Below are positions 1-7,279 of a DNA stretch of 38,181 nt, one piece after another. Position 1 is the first letter of the stretch, and each line of letters begins with the position of its first letter. A model generated the notes under the pieces. The model was given only the letters and a program-made list of their open reading frames with translations. It made no database searches and was not told where the DNA came from. Position numbers and translations under genes: made by a program. This DNA is from Streptomyces sp. NRRL B-24085 (lineage in GTDB: Bacteria > Actinomycetota > Actinomycetes > Streptomycetales > Streptomycetaceae): contig NZ_LJBR01000072.1 in assembly GCF_001282115.1 (NCBI RefSeq), forward strand, positions 1 through 38,181, read 5' to 3'.

Positions 1-711
1 CCCCAGGCCCCGCGCGACCGCCTCCACGAACCCCTCCGACGTGGGCACCGCGTGCCGGACCCGGCTCGCTCCGCCGAGGCCGAGGCCCCGCAGGAACCCG
101 TCCTGGATGTCGTCGCTGCGGTCGAAGGTCACCACCGGAGCGTCCGCCAGCCGGTCCGGCGACGGTCCCGCGAGCCACCGCTCGACGAACCCGGGCTCCG
201 CGGCCGCGAGATACCGCATGCGCCCCAGCGCGCGCACCGAACAGCCCGCCACCGCCTCGGGGGAGGACGTCACCGCCGCCATCACCAGTCCCTCCCGCAA
301 CAGTTCCGCGGTACGGGTCTCGTCCTCGCGACGGAGCTCGAAGCACAGCCGCTCCCGGCCCGGCACCCGCGTGAGCGCCTCCAGGAACCAGGTCGCCAGC
401 GAGTCGGCGTTCACCGCGACCGACACCCGGGTCACCTCCTGCTCGCCCGGCACGCCCAGCTCGGCGAGGGCGTCCCGTTCGAGGCGGGCGAGCTGGCGGG
501 CGAACCGCACGACGACCTCGCCGGACTCGGTCGGCCGCACCGGTTTCGTGCGCACCAGCAGGACCCGACCGGTGCGCTGCTCCAGCGCCTTCACCCGCTG
601 GCTCACCGCCGAGGGCGTCACGTGCAGGGCGGCGGCGGCCGCGTCGAACGTGCCCTCGTCGACCACCGCGAGCAGCGTCCGTACCTGATCCAGGGGGAGT
701 TCCGTCATCAT
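1..711 (-). CDS. argP: LysR-family regulator ArgP/LysG, 3' end cut by window
   Basis: LysR-type activator expected to sense lysine/arginine and switch on the divergent exporter gene lysE. The translation opens MMTELPLDQVRTLLAVVDEG, then an N-terminal winged helix-turn-helix (about residues 5-62, with the LysR pattern FDAAAAALHVTPSAVSQRVKALE) and the beginning of a type 2 periplasmic-binding-like effector domain. About 237 residues are visible; the family is about 290-300, so the C-terminus lies left of the window. ATG at 711 and ATG at 708 are adjacent, and a GTG at 714 is also possible. The name rests on the HTH sequence plus the back-to-back position with lysE, a classic regulator-target pair. 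The amino-acid identity of the effector cannot be read from sequence. Confidence 0.88.
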   Translation of the reverse strand, partial: MMTELPLDQVRTLLAVVDEGTFDAAAAALHVTPSAVSQRVKALEQRTGRVLLVRTKPVRPTESGEVVVRFARQLARLERDALAELGVPGEQEVTRVSVAVNADSLATWFLEALTRVPGRERLCFELRREDETRTAELLREGLVMAAVTSSPEAVAGCSVRALGRMRYLAAAEPGFVERWLAGPSPDRLADAPVVTFDRSDDIQDGFLRGLGLGGASRVRHAVPTSEGFVEAVARGLG

Positions 712-780
712 CACGACGGCTAATGATACATAAGAATCTTTAGCTGTACGTGCGGTGATCGTCTCCGTACCGTCGACGTC
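712..780. promoter_or_regulatory. Divergent argP/lysE control region
   Basis: This 69-bp gap between divergent starts is markedly AT-rich for this genome around 719-745. It holds an inverted repeat TACA (727-730) - N14 - TGTA (745-748), a plausible LysR-type recognition site, and TA-rich stretches suitable as -10 elements on both strands. Assignment to ArgP is inferred from position. Confidence 0.5.
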
Positions 781-1398
781 ATGCCCGCTGCTCTGTCCGC
801 CGCCGCCGCTGGTTTCGGCACCGGCCTCTCGCTCATCGTCGCCATCGGCGCCCAGAACGCCTTCGTCCTGCGCCAGGGGGTCCGCCGTGACGCGGTCCTC
901 GCCGTGGTCGGCATCTGCGCCCTGTCCGACGCCGTGCTCATCGCCCTCGGGGTCGGCGGTGTCGGGGCGGTGGTGGTGGCCTGGCCCGGCGCGCTGACCC
1001 TGGTCGGCTGGATCGGGGGCGGGTTCCTGCTGTGCTACGGCGCTCTCGCCGCCCGCCGGGTCCTGCGGCCGGGGCAGTCGGGCCTGCGGACGGAGGGCGA
1101 GGCGACGGGTTCCCGCAGACGGGCCGTGCTGACCTGTCTCGCGATGACCTGGCTCAACCCGCACGTCTACCTCGACACCGTGTTCCTGCTCGGCTCCGTG
1201 GCCGCGGACCGCGGCCCGCTGCGCTGGACCTTCGGCCTCGGCGCGGTGCTCGCGAGCCTGTGCTGGTTCGCGGCGCTCGGCTTCGGGGCCCGGCTGCTCA
1301 GCCGCTTCCTGGCCAGGCCCACGGCCTGGCGGGTCCTCGACGGACTGGTCGCCGTGACGATGATCGCCCTGGGCGCCACCCTCGTGGCCGGCGCATGA
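781..1398 (+). CDS. lysE: LysE/ArgO-family amino-acid exporter
   Basis: Integral membrane exporter of basic amino acids (L-lysine and/or L-arginine), 205 aa, the usual LysE length. The N-terminal signature GLSLIVAIGAQNAFVLRQG (about residues 14-32) is typical of LysE/ArgO. Hydrophobic segments are visible near residues 5-25, 37-58, 62-85, 115-140, 145-170 and 180-204, fitting five to six helices. The motif MTWLNPHVYLDTVFLLG near residues 122-138 is the conserved second half-repeat signature. It lies opposite the argP-like regulator, implying substrate-induced transcription. The Orn/Lys/Arg decarboxylase 2 kb away could use the same amino acids, but this is only contextual. Confidence 0.93.
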   Translation: MPAALSAAAAGFGTGLSLIVAIGAQNAFVLRQGVRRDAVLAVVGICALSDAVLIALGVGGVGAVVVAWPGALTLVGWIGGGFLLCYGALAARRVLRPGQSGLRTEGEATGSRRRAVLTCLAMTWLNPHVYLDTVFLLGSVAADRGPLRWTFGLGAVLASLCWFAALGFGARLLSRFLARPTAWRVLDGLVAVTMIALGATLVAGA

Positions 1399-1504
1399 AC
1401 CCCCGGTCCGCGTCCACGACCTGAGACATGGCGTCCCGAACGCCCGCCCGATGCTGCGATAGTGAACCCTGGCCCGATAGATGTAACGAGCAACCAGGAA
1501 TCGC

Positions 1505-2803
1505 GTGGACACCGGCGAGAGCAGCACCCAACCCCAGACACCCGCGACGGAAGAGGCGCCGCCGCCCCGGCGCGGCTGGCGCCGCTGGGCGATGGACACC
1601 CGCCCGCTGCGCATCCCGGCCTACCGCCGGCTGTGGAGCTCGACCATTGTCACGGCCGTCGGCAGCCAGCTCACCGCCGTCGCGGTGCCCAAGCAGATAT
1701 TCGACATCACCGGCTCCTCGGCCTGGGTCGGCGCCGCGAGCCTGGCCGGACTGCTCCCGCTGATCGTGTTCGCGCTGTGGGGCGGCGCGGTCGCCGACAG
1801 CATGGACCGCCGCAGGCTCCTCCTGATCACCAACACGGGCATCGCCGTCACCTCGGTCCTGTTCTGGCTCCAGGCGGTCAGCGGCCTCGGCTCGGTGGCC
1901 GTCCTCATGGTCCTGCTCGCGGTGCAGCAGGCGTTCTGGGGCCTGAACGCCCCCGCCCGCAACGCCTCCATCGCCCGTCTGGTCCCCGAGGGGCAACTGG
2001 CCGCCGCCAACGCCCTCGGCTCCACCGTCATGCAGACCGGGCAGGTGGTCGGACCGCTGCTCGCGGGTGTGCTGATCCCGGTGATCGGCCTGCCCGAGCT
2101 GTACCTCGTCGACGCGCTGGCGCTGTGCGTGACGGTGTGGGCGGTGTACCGGCTGCCCTCCCTGCCGCCGCTCGCCGCCGCGGGGGCACGCCGGGCGGGC
2201 GTGCGGGAGATCGCCGAGGGCTTCCGGTACATCTCTGCGCACAAGGTGCTGCTGCTGTCCTTCCTCGCGGACATCGTCGCCATGGTCTTCGGCATGCCCC
2301 GGGCCCTGTTCCCGCAGCTCGCCTCCGAGACCTACGCCCCGTACGGCGAAGAGCTCGCGCTGGGCCTGCTGTTCGCCGCGATCCCGATCGGCGCGGTGGT
2401 CGGCGGACTGTTCTCCGGCACGTTCTCCCGGGCCCGCCGGCACGGCTGGATGGTCATCGGCGCGGTCGTCGCCTGGGGCTTGGCCGTCACCGGGTTCGGG
2501 CTGAGCAGCAGTCTGTGGCTCGCGGTGGTGTTCCTGGCCGTCGCCGGGGTCGCCGACATGGTCTCGATGGTCTTCCGCGGGGCGATCCTGCTCTCCGCCG
2601 CCACCGACGAGATGCGCGGCCGGATGCAGGGCGTCTTCACCGTCGTCGTCGCGGGCGGCCCTCGCCTCGCCGACGTCCTGCACGGCACCGCCGGCTCGGT
2701 CTTCGGCGCCCGCAGCGCGGTCGCCGGCGGCGGGCTCCTCGTCGTCGCCGTCATGCTGACGCTGGCCTTCGCGGTGCCCGCGCTGCGCCGCTACCGGATC
2801 TGA
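1505..2803 (+). CDS. MFS transporter (DHA3/EntS-type exporter)
   Basis: 432-aa major facilitator superfamily protein with a hydrophilic proline-rich N-terminus (about 45 residues) followed by roughly 12 hydrophobic segments. The first-half motif GGAVADSMDRRRLLL (about residues 98-112) is the MFS loop 2-3 signature; the overall pattern resembles the EntS/DHA3 multidrug and siderophore exporters. The GTG start is supported by AGGA a few bases upstream. It converges on the cyclic-nucleotide-binding gene with only 3 bp between stop codons. The substrate is unknown; no siderophore or drug gene adjoins it. It seems to be transcribed alone from the 1399-1504 gap, which contains TA-rich GATAGT at about 1459-1464. 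Confidence 0.87.
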   Translation: MDTGESSTQPQTPATEEAPPPRRGWRRWAMDTRPLRIPAYRRLWSSTIVTAVGSQLTAVAVPKQIFDITGSSAWVGAASLAGLLPLIVFALWGGAVADSMDRRRLLLITNTGIAVTSVLFWLQAVSGLGSVAVLMVLLAVQQAFWGLNAPARNASIARLVPEGQLAAANALGSTVMQTGQVVGPLLAGVLIPVIGLPELYLVDALALCVTVWAVYRLPSLPPLAAAGARRAGVREIAEGFRYISAHKVLLLSFLADIVAMVFGMPRALFPQLASETYAPYGEELALGLLFAAIPIGAVVGGLFSGTFSRARRHGWMVIGAVVAWGLAVTGFGLSSSLWLAVVFLAVAGVADMVSMVFRGAILLSAATDEMRGRMQGVFTVVVAGGPRLADVLHGTAGSVFGARSAVAGGGLLVVAVMLTLAFAVPALRRYRI

Positions 2804-2806
2804 ACC

Positions 2807-3262
2807 CTAGAGAACCCCCCTGCGGTGCGAGCCGTACTGCTCCATGAGCTTGCCCCGGGTCGTCTCCAAGCGGTGGGCGAGGATCTCGGCGACGCTGCGC
2901 ACCAGGATCATGCCGAGCTGCCGGTCCTCCTCGCACAGCCGCAGCACCGCCGCCGCGTCGAACTCGTAGGCCCGCACCGGGCTGAAGGCCTCCGCGCCGA
3001 AGTCCCACCGGTAGGGCGGGAACAGCCAGGACCAGCCGAGCAGGTCGCCCGAACCGAGTCCGGCGACGGTGACCAGGTGGTGGCTGGTCACCTGCTGGGT
3101 CAGCGAGACCGCTCCGGAGCGGATGACCCAGAAGCGGTCGGCCGTACCGCCGGCCTCGAAGATGTGGAAGTCCTCGGGGAAGGAGACCTCCCTGGCGAGC
3201 GTCATCAGGCTCTGGCGCTGCGGCTGCGGTAGTGCGGTCAGCAGTTTTGTCGCTTTGGTCAT
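2807..3262 (-). CDS. Cyclic-nucleotide-binding-domain protein lacking a DNA-binding domain
   Basis: 151-aa protein consisting almost entirely of one Crp/Fnr-type cyclic-nucleotide-binding beta-barrel (about residues 10-130: EVSFPEDFHIFEAGGTADRF, then WVIRSGAVSLT, then LGSGDLLGWSWLFPPYRW). There is no helix-turn-helix after the long C-helix, so it is unlikely to bind DNA itself; it may be a sensor or a protein-interaction module. The reading frame stays open to 3454, but I chose ATG 3262 because GAGGAG sits about 9 nt upstream, whereas the upstream extension is Pro/Thr/Ala-rich and overlaps the terminator hairpin at 3373-3409. Ligand identity cannot be determined; the usual phosphate-binding arginine motif is not obvious. 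Confidence 0.78.
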   Translation of the reverse strand: MTKATKLLTALPQPQRQSLMTLAREVSFPEDFHIFEAGGTADRFWVIRSGAVSLTQQVTSHHLVTVAGLGSGDLLGWSWLFPPYRWDFGAEAFSPVRAYEFDAAAVLRLCEEDRQLGMILVRSVAEILAHRLETTRGKLMEQYGSHRRGVL

Positions 3263-3372
3263 GACGCGGGGCTCCTCGCCGGCGATGGATTCCGGTGTTG
3301 TGCCTACGCCCATTTCAGCGGCTGCCGCCGTTCGGGGCACCTCGGCGGATGTGAGGATCTGCGGAGGGCATG

Positions 3373-3409
3373 AAAAAGCCCTGGCTGGACGGGGGAGGCC
3401 AGCCAGGGC
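3373..3409 (-). terminator. Rho-independent terminator behind the decarboxylase gene
   Basis: Perfect 11-bp stem (3378-3388 with 3399-3409, GCCCTGGCTGG and its complement), 10-nt loop, and five A on the plus strand at 3373-3377, i.e. a U-tract on the minus-strand transcript. It lies about 110 nt after the decarboxylase stop and about 110 nt before the cyclic-nucleotide-binding gene, so it separates the two transcripts. Confidence 0.88.
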
Positions 3410-3520
3410 AGTCAGAGGCGGTGTCGGAGGACGGTGTGTCGACCCCGTCACCACGTATGGATGAACCGTAAACCATCCATGGCGATTTCGCGCAATCGGA
3501 TCCGGGGTGCGTGACCGGTT

Positions 3521-4999
3521 TCACTCGGCGGACGTGTCGACCACCCGGATCGTCTCCAGCTCCGCGTCGGCGGGGTCCGGCAGGTTCATGCCTGCGGCCA
3601 GCCCGGTCCGCAGATACTCCAGCACGGGTCCGGTCAGCAGCTCGCCGGGCAGCACGGCCGGGATCCCCGGCGGGTACGGCGTGATCATCTCGGCCGCGAT
3701 CCGTCCGGCGGCCCGGTCGACCGGCACGTTCTCGGCCGGACCGAAGAACGCGTCCCGGGGCAGCCTGGCCTGCTCCATCCGCAGCTCGGACGGCGGCGGC
3801 ACCTCCATCCGCGGGGCCGGGGCCAGCTCCGGCGCGACCTGGGCGAGATCCCGGAGCGCCGCCAGCAGTTCGTCCGTCGTCTCCTCGTCGTCGCCGTGGG
3901 TGATCTGCATGCCGATGCGCCGGTGGTCGTTGAGGTGGGCGTCGATGTGCCGGTGCTCGTGCAGCCAGTCCGCCGCCTGGAACCCCGAGATGCCGAGTTC
4001 CGAGAGATCGATGACGCCGGGCAGCGGATCGAGGTCGTCGGCCAGGCCGGGCCCGCAGAAGTCGTCGCGGTCGTTGACGTGCATCCCGTCGATCTCCTCG
4101 ATCGCGGCATGGACCCGGGCCGCGAGATCCAGCGCCCCGCCCATCAACTCCTTGCCCCGCAACGCCATTTGGCGGCGCCAGCCGTCCAGGCCGGCGTACA
4201 GCAGCACCGAGGGGCTGGTCGTGCCCAGCAGGTCGGCCCGCATCTTCAGCAGGTCCGGCGGCACCAGATCGCCCCGCAGATGGAAGACGGACCCCTGCTC
4301 AAGACCGCTGCCCATCTTGTGGATGCTGGTCACACAGATGTCGGCGCCCGCGTCCATGGCCCAGGACGGCAGATCGGGGTGGAAGGGCAGGTGCGCGCCC
4401 CACGCCTCGTCCACGATCAGCGGCACCGAACGGCGGTGGCACACCGCGGCGATGTCCCCCAGGGCCGCGCACGTCCCGTACGGTGTCGGGCTGGTGACCA
4501 GGGCGCCCTTCGCGTCGGGGTGGGCTTCGAAGGCCCGCTCGTACTCCTCGGCGGACGGCGGGTGCGCGAGGTGACGCTCGGCGTCCCACCGCGGTTCGAC
4601 CCAGACCGGCTCGATCCCGGACAGGATCAGCCCGGACACCACCGACTTGTGCGCGTCCCGCCCGATCAGCAGCTTCTCGTGCGGGCCCGCCACGGCCAGC
4701 ATCGCCGCCTTCACGGACAGGGAACTCCCGCACGTGGTGAAGAACGTGTGGTCGGCGTGCACGGCGTCGGCCATCAGCTCCTCGGCCCGCTCTAGCACCC
4801 GCCCCCGGGTCAGCCGGTCGTCCAGGCCGCCCGAGGCCAGCACATCCCCGAGGAAGACCGCGTCCCCCAGGACCTCCCGCACCGCCGGATCGGCCCCGCG
4901 CGCCTGCTTGTGCCCCGGGGGCGCGAAGGAGAGCTGCCCCCTGCGGTGGTAGTCGGCCAGGGCTTCCAGAACCGGTGCTCGGGTGTGATCCACAGTCAT
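3521..4999 (-). CDS. Orn/Lys/Arg decarboxylase, PLP-dependent (fold type I)
   Basis: 492-aa cytoplasmic enzyme of the major Orn/Lys/Arg decarboxylase class, releasing CO2 from a basic amino acid to give a diamine or agmatine. Visible landmarks are PPGHKQARG near residue 28, TTCGSSLSVKAAM near 88-100 (PLP phosphate binding), the aspartate of VDEAWGAHLPF (D197) that pairs with the pyridine nitrogen, and SIHKMGSGLEQGS with the Schiff-base lysine K228. It is the short actinobacterial form without the N-terminal wing domain of the E. coli enzymes. ATG 4999 is preferred over an upstream in-frame start at 5032 because homologous sequence begins there and a G-rich ribosome site precedes it. Substrate (lysine, ornithine or arginine) is undecided. 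Confidence 0.92.
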   Translation of the reverse strand: MTVDHTRAPVLEALADYHRRGQLSFAPPGHKQARGADPAVREVLGDAVFLGDVLASGGLDDRLTRGRVLERAEELMADAVHADHTFFTTCGSSLSVKAAMLAVAGPHEKLLIGRDAHKSVVSGLILSGIEPVWVEPRWDAERHLAHPPSAEEYERAFEAHPDAKGALVTSPTPYGTCAALGDIAAVCHRRSVPLIVDEAWGAHLPFHPDLPSWAMDAGADICVTSIHKMGSGLEQGSVFHLRGDLVPPDLLKMRADLLGTTSPSVLLYAGLDGWRRQMALRGKELMGGALDLAARVHAAIEEIDGMHVNDRDDFCGPGLADDLDPLPGVIDLSELGISGFQAADWLHEHRHIDAHLNDHRRIGMQITHGDDEETTDELLAALRDLAQVAPELAPAPRMEVPPPSELRMEQARLPRDAFFGPAENVPVDRAAGRIAAEMITPYPPGIPAVLPGELLTGPVLEYLRTGLAAGMNLPDPADAELETIRVVDTSAE

Positions 5000-5054
5000 T
5001 GCCCCCGGGTGCCCGGCCCGGACGTGCGTCAATCCGGACCGCGGCGCCCGGCGG

Positions 5055-5264
5055 TCAGCGACTGCCCGGCCTGAGCACCTCGTCCAGCACCCGGGTCACG
5101 GCCTCGTAGGCCAGGGTGCGCACGGCGGCGTCCCGCGCGGCCTGCGGATCGGAGCCTTCCAGCTCGTCGCTGCGGGCCCGCCAGGAGCGCTCCTCCTCCG
5201 CCGCACAGGCCCGGGCACGCTGGATACGGCGCAGCAGTTCATCTGAGTCCACGACATCCGTCAT
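5055..5264 (-). CDS. Small acidic hypothetical protein
   Basis: 69-aa soluble, charged, mostly helical protein (MTDVVDSDELLRRIQRARAC at its start), with no motif I recognise. ATG 5264 is chosen because a SigB-type promoter match (5274-5297) ends only 9 nt upstream, so the mRNA would be leaderless or nearly so; no ribosome site is visible. The gene sits upstream of the decarboxylase in the same direction with a 55-nt gap, so read-through is possible. The frame continues upstream to 5381, but that stretch has no coding character. Confidence 0.55.
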   Translation of the reverse strand: MTDVVDSDELLRRIQRARACAAEEERSWRARSDELEGSDPQAARDAAVRTLAYEAVTRVLDEVLRPGSR

Positions 5265-5273
5265 GCACTTCGC

Positions 5274-5297
5274 GTACCCAGGGAACACGATCGAACC
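5274..5297 (-). promoter_or_regulatory. SigB-type promoter match, GGTT-N14-GGGTAC
   Basis: On the minus strand, GGTT at 5297-5294, a 14-nt spacer, and GGGTAC at 5279-5274 fit the Streptomyces SigB-class consensus GNNT-N14-16-GGGTAC/T. The start codon of the 69-aa gene lies 9 nt after the -10, which would put the transcription start at or next to the ATG. The nearby stress sigma gene is a plausible user. Confidence 0.55.
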
Positions 5298-5344
5298 GCC
5301 CGCGTTCCCGCCCGGAACGGGGAGGTTTGACCCCGCGCACAGAG

Positions 5345-5464
5345 GTGAGCCGATTACTGGAGGCCTACGGAGGGCGCGCACCGTACAGCACGGTCACCGT
5401 GTCCGTGGGTCCGGCCGGGCCCGGCTTCTGCTTCACCGACCTCAACGACCAGTCGATCCACTGA
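5345..5464 (+). CDS. Possible 39-aa ORF with a TTA codon, upstream of the ATPase gene
   Basis: A GTG-started frame with strong GC bias at third positions, particularly from codon 15 onward, ending 14 nt before the ATG of the anti-sigma-type ATPase; the ATPase ribosome site (AGGAG at 5467-5471) lies just beyond its stop. The product ends GFCFTDLNDQSIH and matches nothing I know. Codon 4 is TTA (5354-5356), the rare leucine codon read by the bldA tRNA, and the only in-frame TTA I found in any gene of the window. No good ribosome site precedes the GTG (GGGGAGG at 5319-5325 is about 19 nt away), so the start is doubtful. It could also be a gene remnant. Confidence 0.35.
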   Translation: MSRLLEAYGGRAPYSTVTVSVGPAGPGFCFTDLNDQSIH

Positions 5465-5478
5465 TCAGGAGCCACGTC

Positions 5479-5922
5479 ATGTGCGATGAGCACAGGACCG
5501 CAGCCACCCCCGAAATCCCGGTCGCACGCCGGCGCGTGAGCCCGCGGCCGTACCGGCCCGCCGAGGCCCGCCAGGCGGTCGAACAGGCCGTGTCCGAACG
5601 CTGCCGCGCCACGCACACCCCGTGCGACGCGCAGGCACTCTCGGACGCCCTGCTCGTCGCCTCGGAACTCACCACCAACGCGATGCTGCACGGGGGCGGG
5701 GTCACCGACTTCCGCGTCACCGTCGAGGGCAGGGGCGTGTGCGTCTCGGTCAGCGACCGCAGCGCCGCGCTGCCGGTGGCCAAGGCACCCGTCGACCCCC
5801 ACGGCCGGTGGCACCCCGGCGGCCACGGCTGGCCGATCGTCTGCCGGCTGTCCCGCGACGTGCGCGTGACCGACCTGCCCTCGGGCGGGAAGTGCATCAC
5901 CGCCGTGGTGCCCCTGAGCTAG
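5479..5922 (+). CDS. Anti-sigma-type serine kinase/ATPase (RsbW-like HATPase)
   Basis: 147-aa protein with a GHKL ATPase fold as in RsbW/SpoIIAB: N-box SELTTNAMLHGGG (about residues 61-73), G1-box aspartate in VSVSDRSAALP (about 91-101), and the glycine lid GGHGWPIV (about 115-122). Such proteins bind a SigB/SigF-type sigma factor and often phosphorylate its anti-antagonist. It lies 204 bp upstream of the sigma factor at 6127 on the same strand, making that sigma factor the natural partner; this is inference from context. ATG 5479 has AGGAG 7 nt upstream. A small hairpin follows the stop, so the sigma gene may have its own promoter as well. Confidence 0.85.
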   Translation: MCDEHRTAATPEIPVARRRVSPRPYRPAEARQAVEQAVSERCRATHTPCDAQALSDALLVASELTTNAMLHGGGVTDFRVTVEGRGVCVSVSDRSAALPVAKAPVDPHGRWHPGGHGWPIVCRLSRDVRVTDLPSGGKCITAVVPLS

Positions 5923-5923
5923 T

Positions 5924-5941
5924 CCGGCACTCCTGTGCCGG
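5924..5941 (+). terminator. Hairpin after the anti-sigma-type gene
   Basis: Perfect 7-bp stem CCGGCAC / GTGCCGG with a TCCT loop begins 1 nt after the stop codon. There is no U-tract, so it may be a weak terminator or an mRNA 3' stabiliser. Confidence 0.45.
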
Positions 5942-6126
5942 CCGCCGGAAAACGGAGTTTCGCCGACGGAGTTTGGGCCGCATGCAGCAGGGCAGACGCA
6001 GTTTCGTGCTTCGGACCGGAGGCGCGCCAGCGGGAGCTGCATGGCTGCTGCGGGCCCCACTTCGGCGGTCCCGGCGTCTTCCTCCCGCGGTCAGTCCCTG
6101 AACCCGTTCTTCAGGAGCGAATCCGC

Positions 6127-6984
6127 ATGCTCACCGACACGTCGACCAGCCGTCCCACCACGCAGGACCGTCCCACCACCCCCGGCAGGCGGCGGCACGA
6201 CGACGCCCCCGACACCATGGCCCTCTTCACCCGGCTCGCCGGGCTGGAGGAAGGCCCCGAGCGCGACGCACTGCGCGACGAACTCGTCACCGCCTGGCTG
6301 CCCATGGCCCACCGCATCGCGGGCCGGTTCCGCGACCGCGGCGAGTCCATCGAGGACCTGCGCCAGGTCGCCGCCCTCGGCCTCGTGAAGGCCATCGACC
6401 GGTTCGAACCGGAACGAGGAGCCTTCGAGAGCTACGCCGTCCCCACCATCACCGGCGAGGTCAAGCGCCACTTCCGCGACCGCATGTGGGCCCTCAGGGT
6501 GCCCCGCCGCGTCCAGGAACTGCGCAACAAGGTGCGGGTGGCCCGCCGCGAGCTCACCCAGAACCCCGGTTCCCCGGAACCGACGCCCGCCGACATCGCC
6601 GCCCACACCGGCCTGACCGAGGAAGAGGTCACCACCGGTCTCGAGGCCCTCGAAAGCTTCAGCACCCTCTCCCTGGACGCCGAGCTCTCGGCCGGCGACG
6701 ACGGCTACAGCCTCGCCGACACCCTGGGCGGCCCCGACACCTCGTACGACGTCGTGGTCGACCGCGAGTCCGCCAAGGAGGGCCTGCGCAAGCTGCCCGA
6801 GCGCGAGCGCGCCATCCTCTACATGCGTTTCTTCGAGGACATGACCCAGAGCCGGATCGCCGACCAGCTCGGCATCTCGCAGATGCACGTCTCCCGGCTC
6901 ATCAGCCGCAGCTGCGCCCGCGTGCGCGACGAGGCGCTGGCCGACCGGGCGAGGCGGCAGGCCGACGGCCCTGCCGGGGCCTGA
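6127..6984 (+). CDS. RNA polymerase sigma factor, SigB/SigF/SigG family
   Basis: 285-aa group 3 sigma factor. Region 2 holds WLPMAHRIAGRFRDRGESIE and DLRQVAALGLVKAIDRFEP (about residues 60-100), region 3 lies around LRVPRRVQELRNKVR and TPADIAAHTGLTEEEV, and region 4 has ERERAILYMRFFEDMTQSRIA followed by LGISQMHVSRLI (about 223-258), the -35-binding helix-turn-helix. This family runs general stress, osmotic or developmental regulons recognising GNNT / GGGTAC-type promoters. ATG 6127 has AGGAG nearby (6112-6116). DUF5133 follows after 20 nt, likely in the same transcript. It strongly resembles the sigma factor at 29338-30126. From position I suspect the SigM-type member, but no symbol is claimed. 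Confidence 0.93.
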   Translation: MLTDTSTSRPTTQDRPTTPGRRRHDDAPDTMALFTRLAGLEEGPERDALRDELVTAWLPMAHRIAGRFRDRGESIEDLRQVAALGLVKAIDRFEPERGAFESYAVPTITGEVKRHFRDRMWALRVPRRVQELRNKVRVARRELTQNPGSPEPTPADIAAHTGLTEEEVTTGLEALESFSTLSLDAELSAGDDGYSLADTLGGPDTSYDVVVDRESAKEGLRKLPERERAILYMRFFEDMTQSRIADQLGISQMHVSRLISRSCARVRDEALADRARRQADGPAGA

Positions 6985-7004
6985 GAACACGCGGAGGAAG
7001 ACGG

Positions 7005-7223
7005 ATGCTGATACCCGATCGCACGTTCCTGCGGCGGCTCGTCCAGGAGTACGAGGCACTGCGGGCCGAGGAGTCCGCGACGCCGGCCGAACAGAGCCCC
7101 CGGGCCCGGGACCTCGCCTACACACTCTGTGTGTCCACCGGCACGCGGGACGTGCGGCTGGCCCTGGAGACGGCTCACCGTCTGCTCGGCGCCGTGCCCG
7201 AACCCGCGCGACTGGCCGACTGA
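7005..7223 (+). CDS. DUF5133 family protein
   Basis: 72-aa protein starting MLIPDRTFLRRLVQEYEALR, with the family signature LAYTLCVSTGTRDVRLALETA (about residues 39-59). DUF5133 is a small Streptomyces family of unknown function. ATG 7005 has GGAGGAAG upstream (6992-6999) and lies 20 nt past the sigma stop, suggesting co-expression. A second member precedes glgE (24613-24912); they share an N-terminal M-L-[IL]-P start and the YTLCV core. Predicted soluble and helical. Confidence 0.78.
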   Translation: MLIPDRTFLRRLVQEYEALRAEESATPAEQSPRARDLAYTLCVSTGTRDVRLALETAHRLLGAVPEPARLAD

Positions 7224-7279
7224 CCGCATTTCCGCGTGACCGCCCGCCTGGACGGTCCGGACTTCCCAGGGGGGATGAG

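Noticed and set aside
41..723. Two plus-strand open frames
   Set aside because: Both are shadows of argP on the minus strand, which has a clear LysR HTH.
3672..3677. GGGTAC on the plus strand
   Set aside because: Inside the decarboxylase coding sequence, antisense, with no gene to drive downstream.
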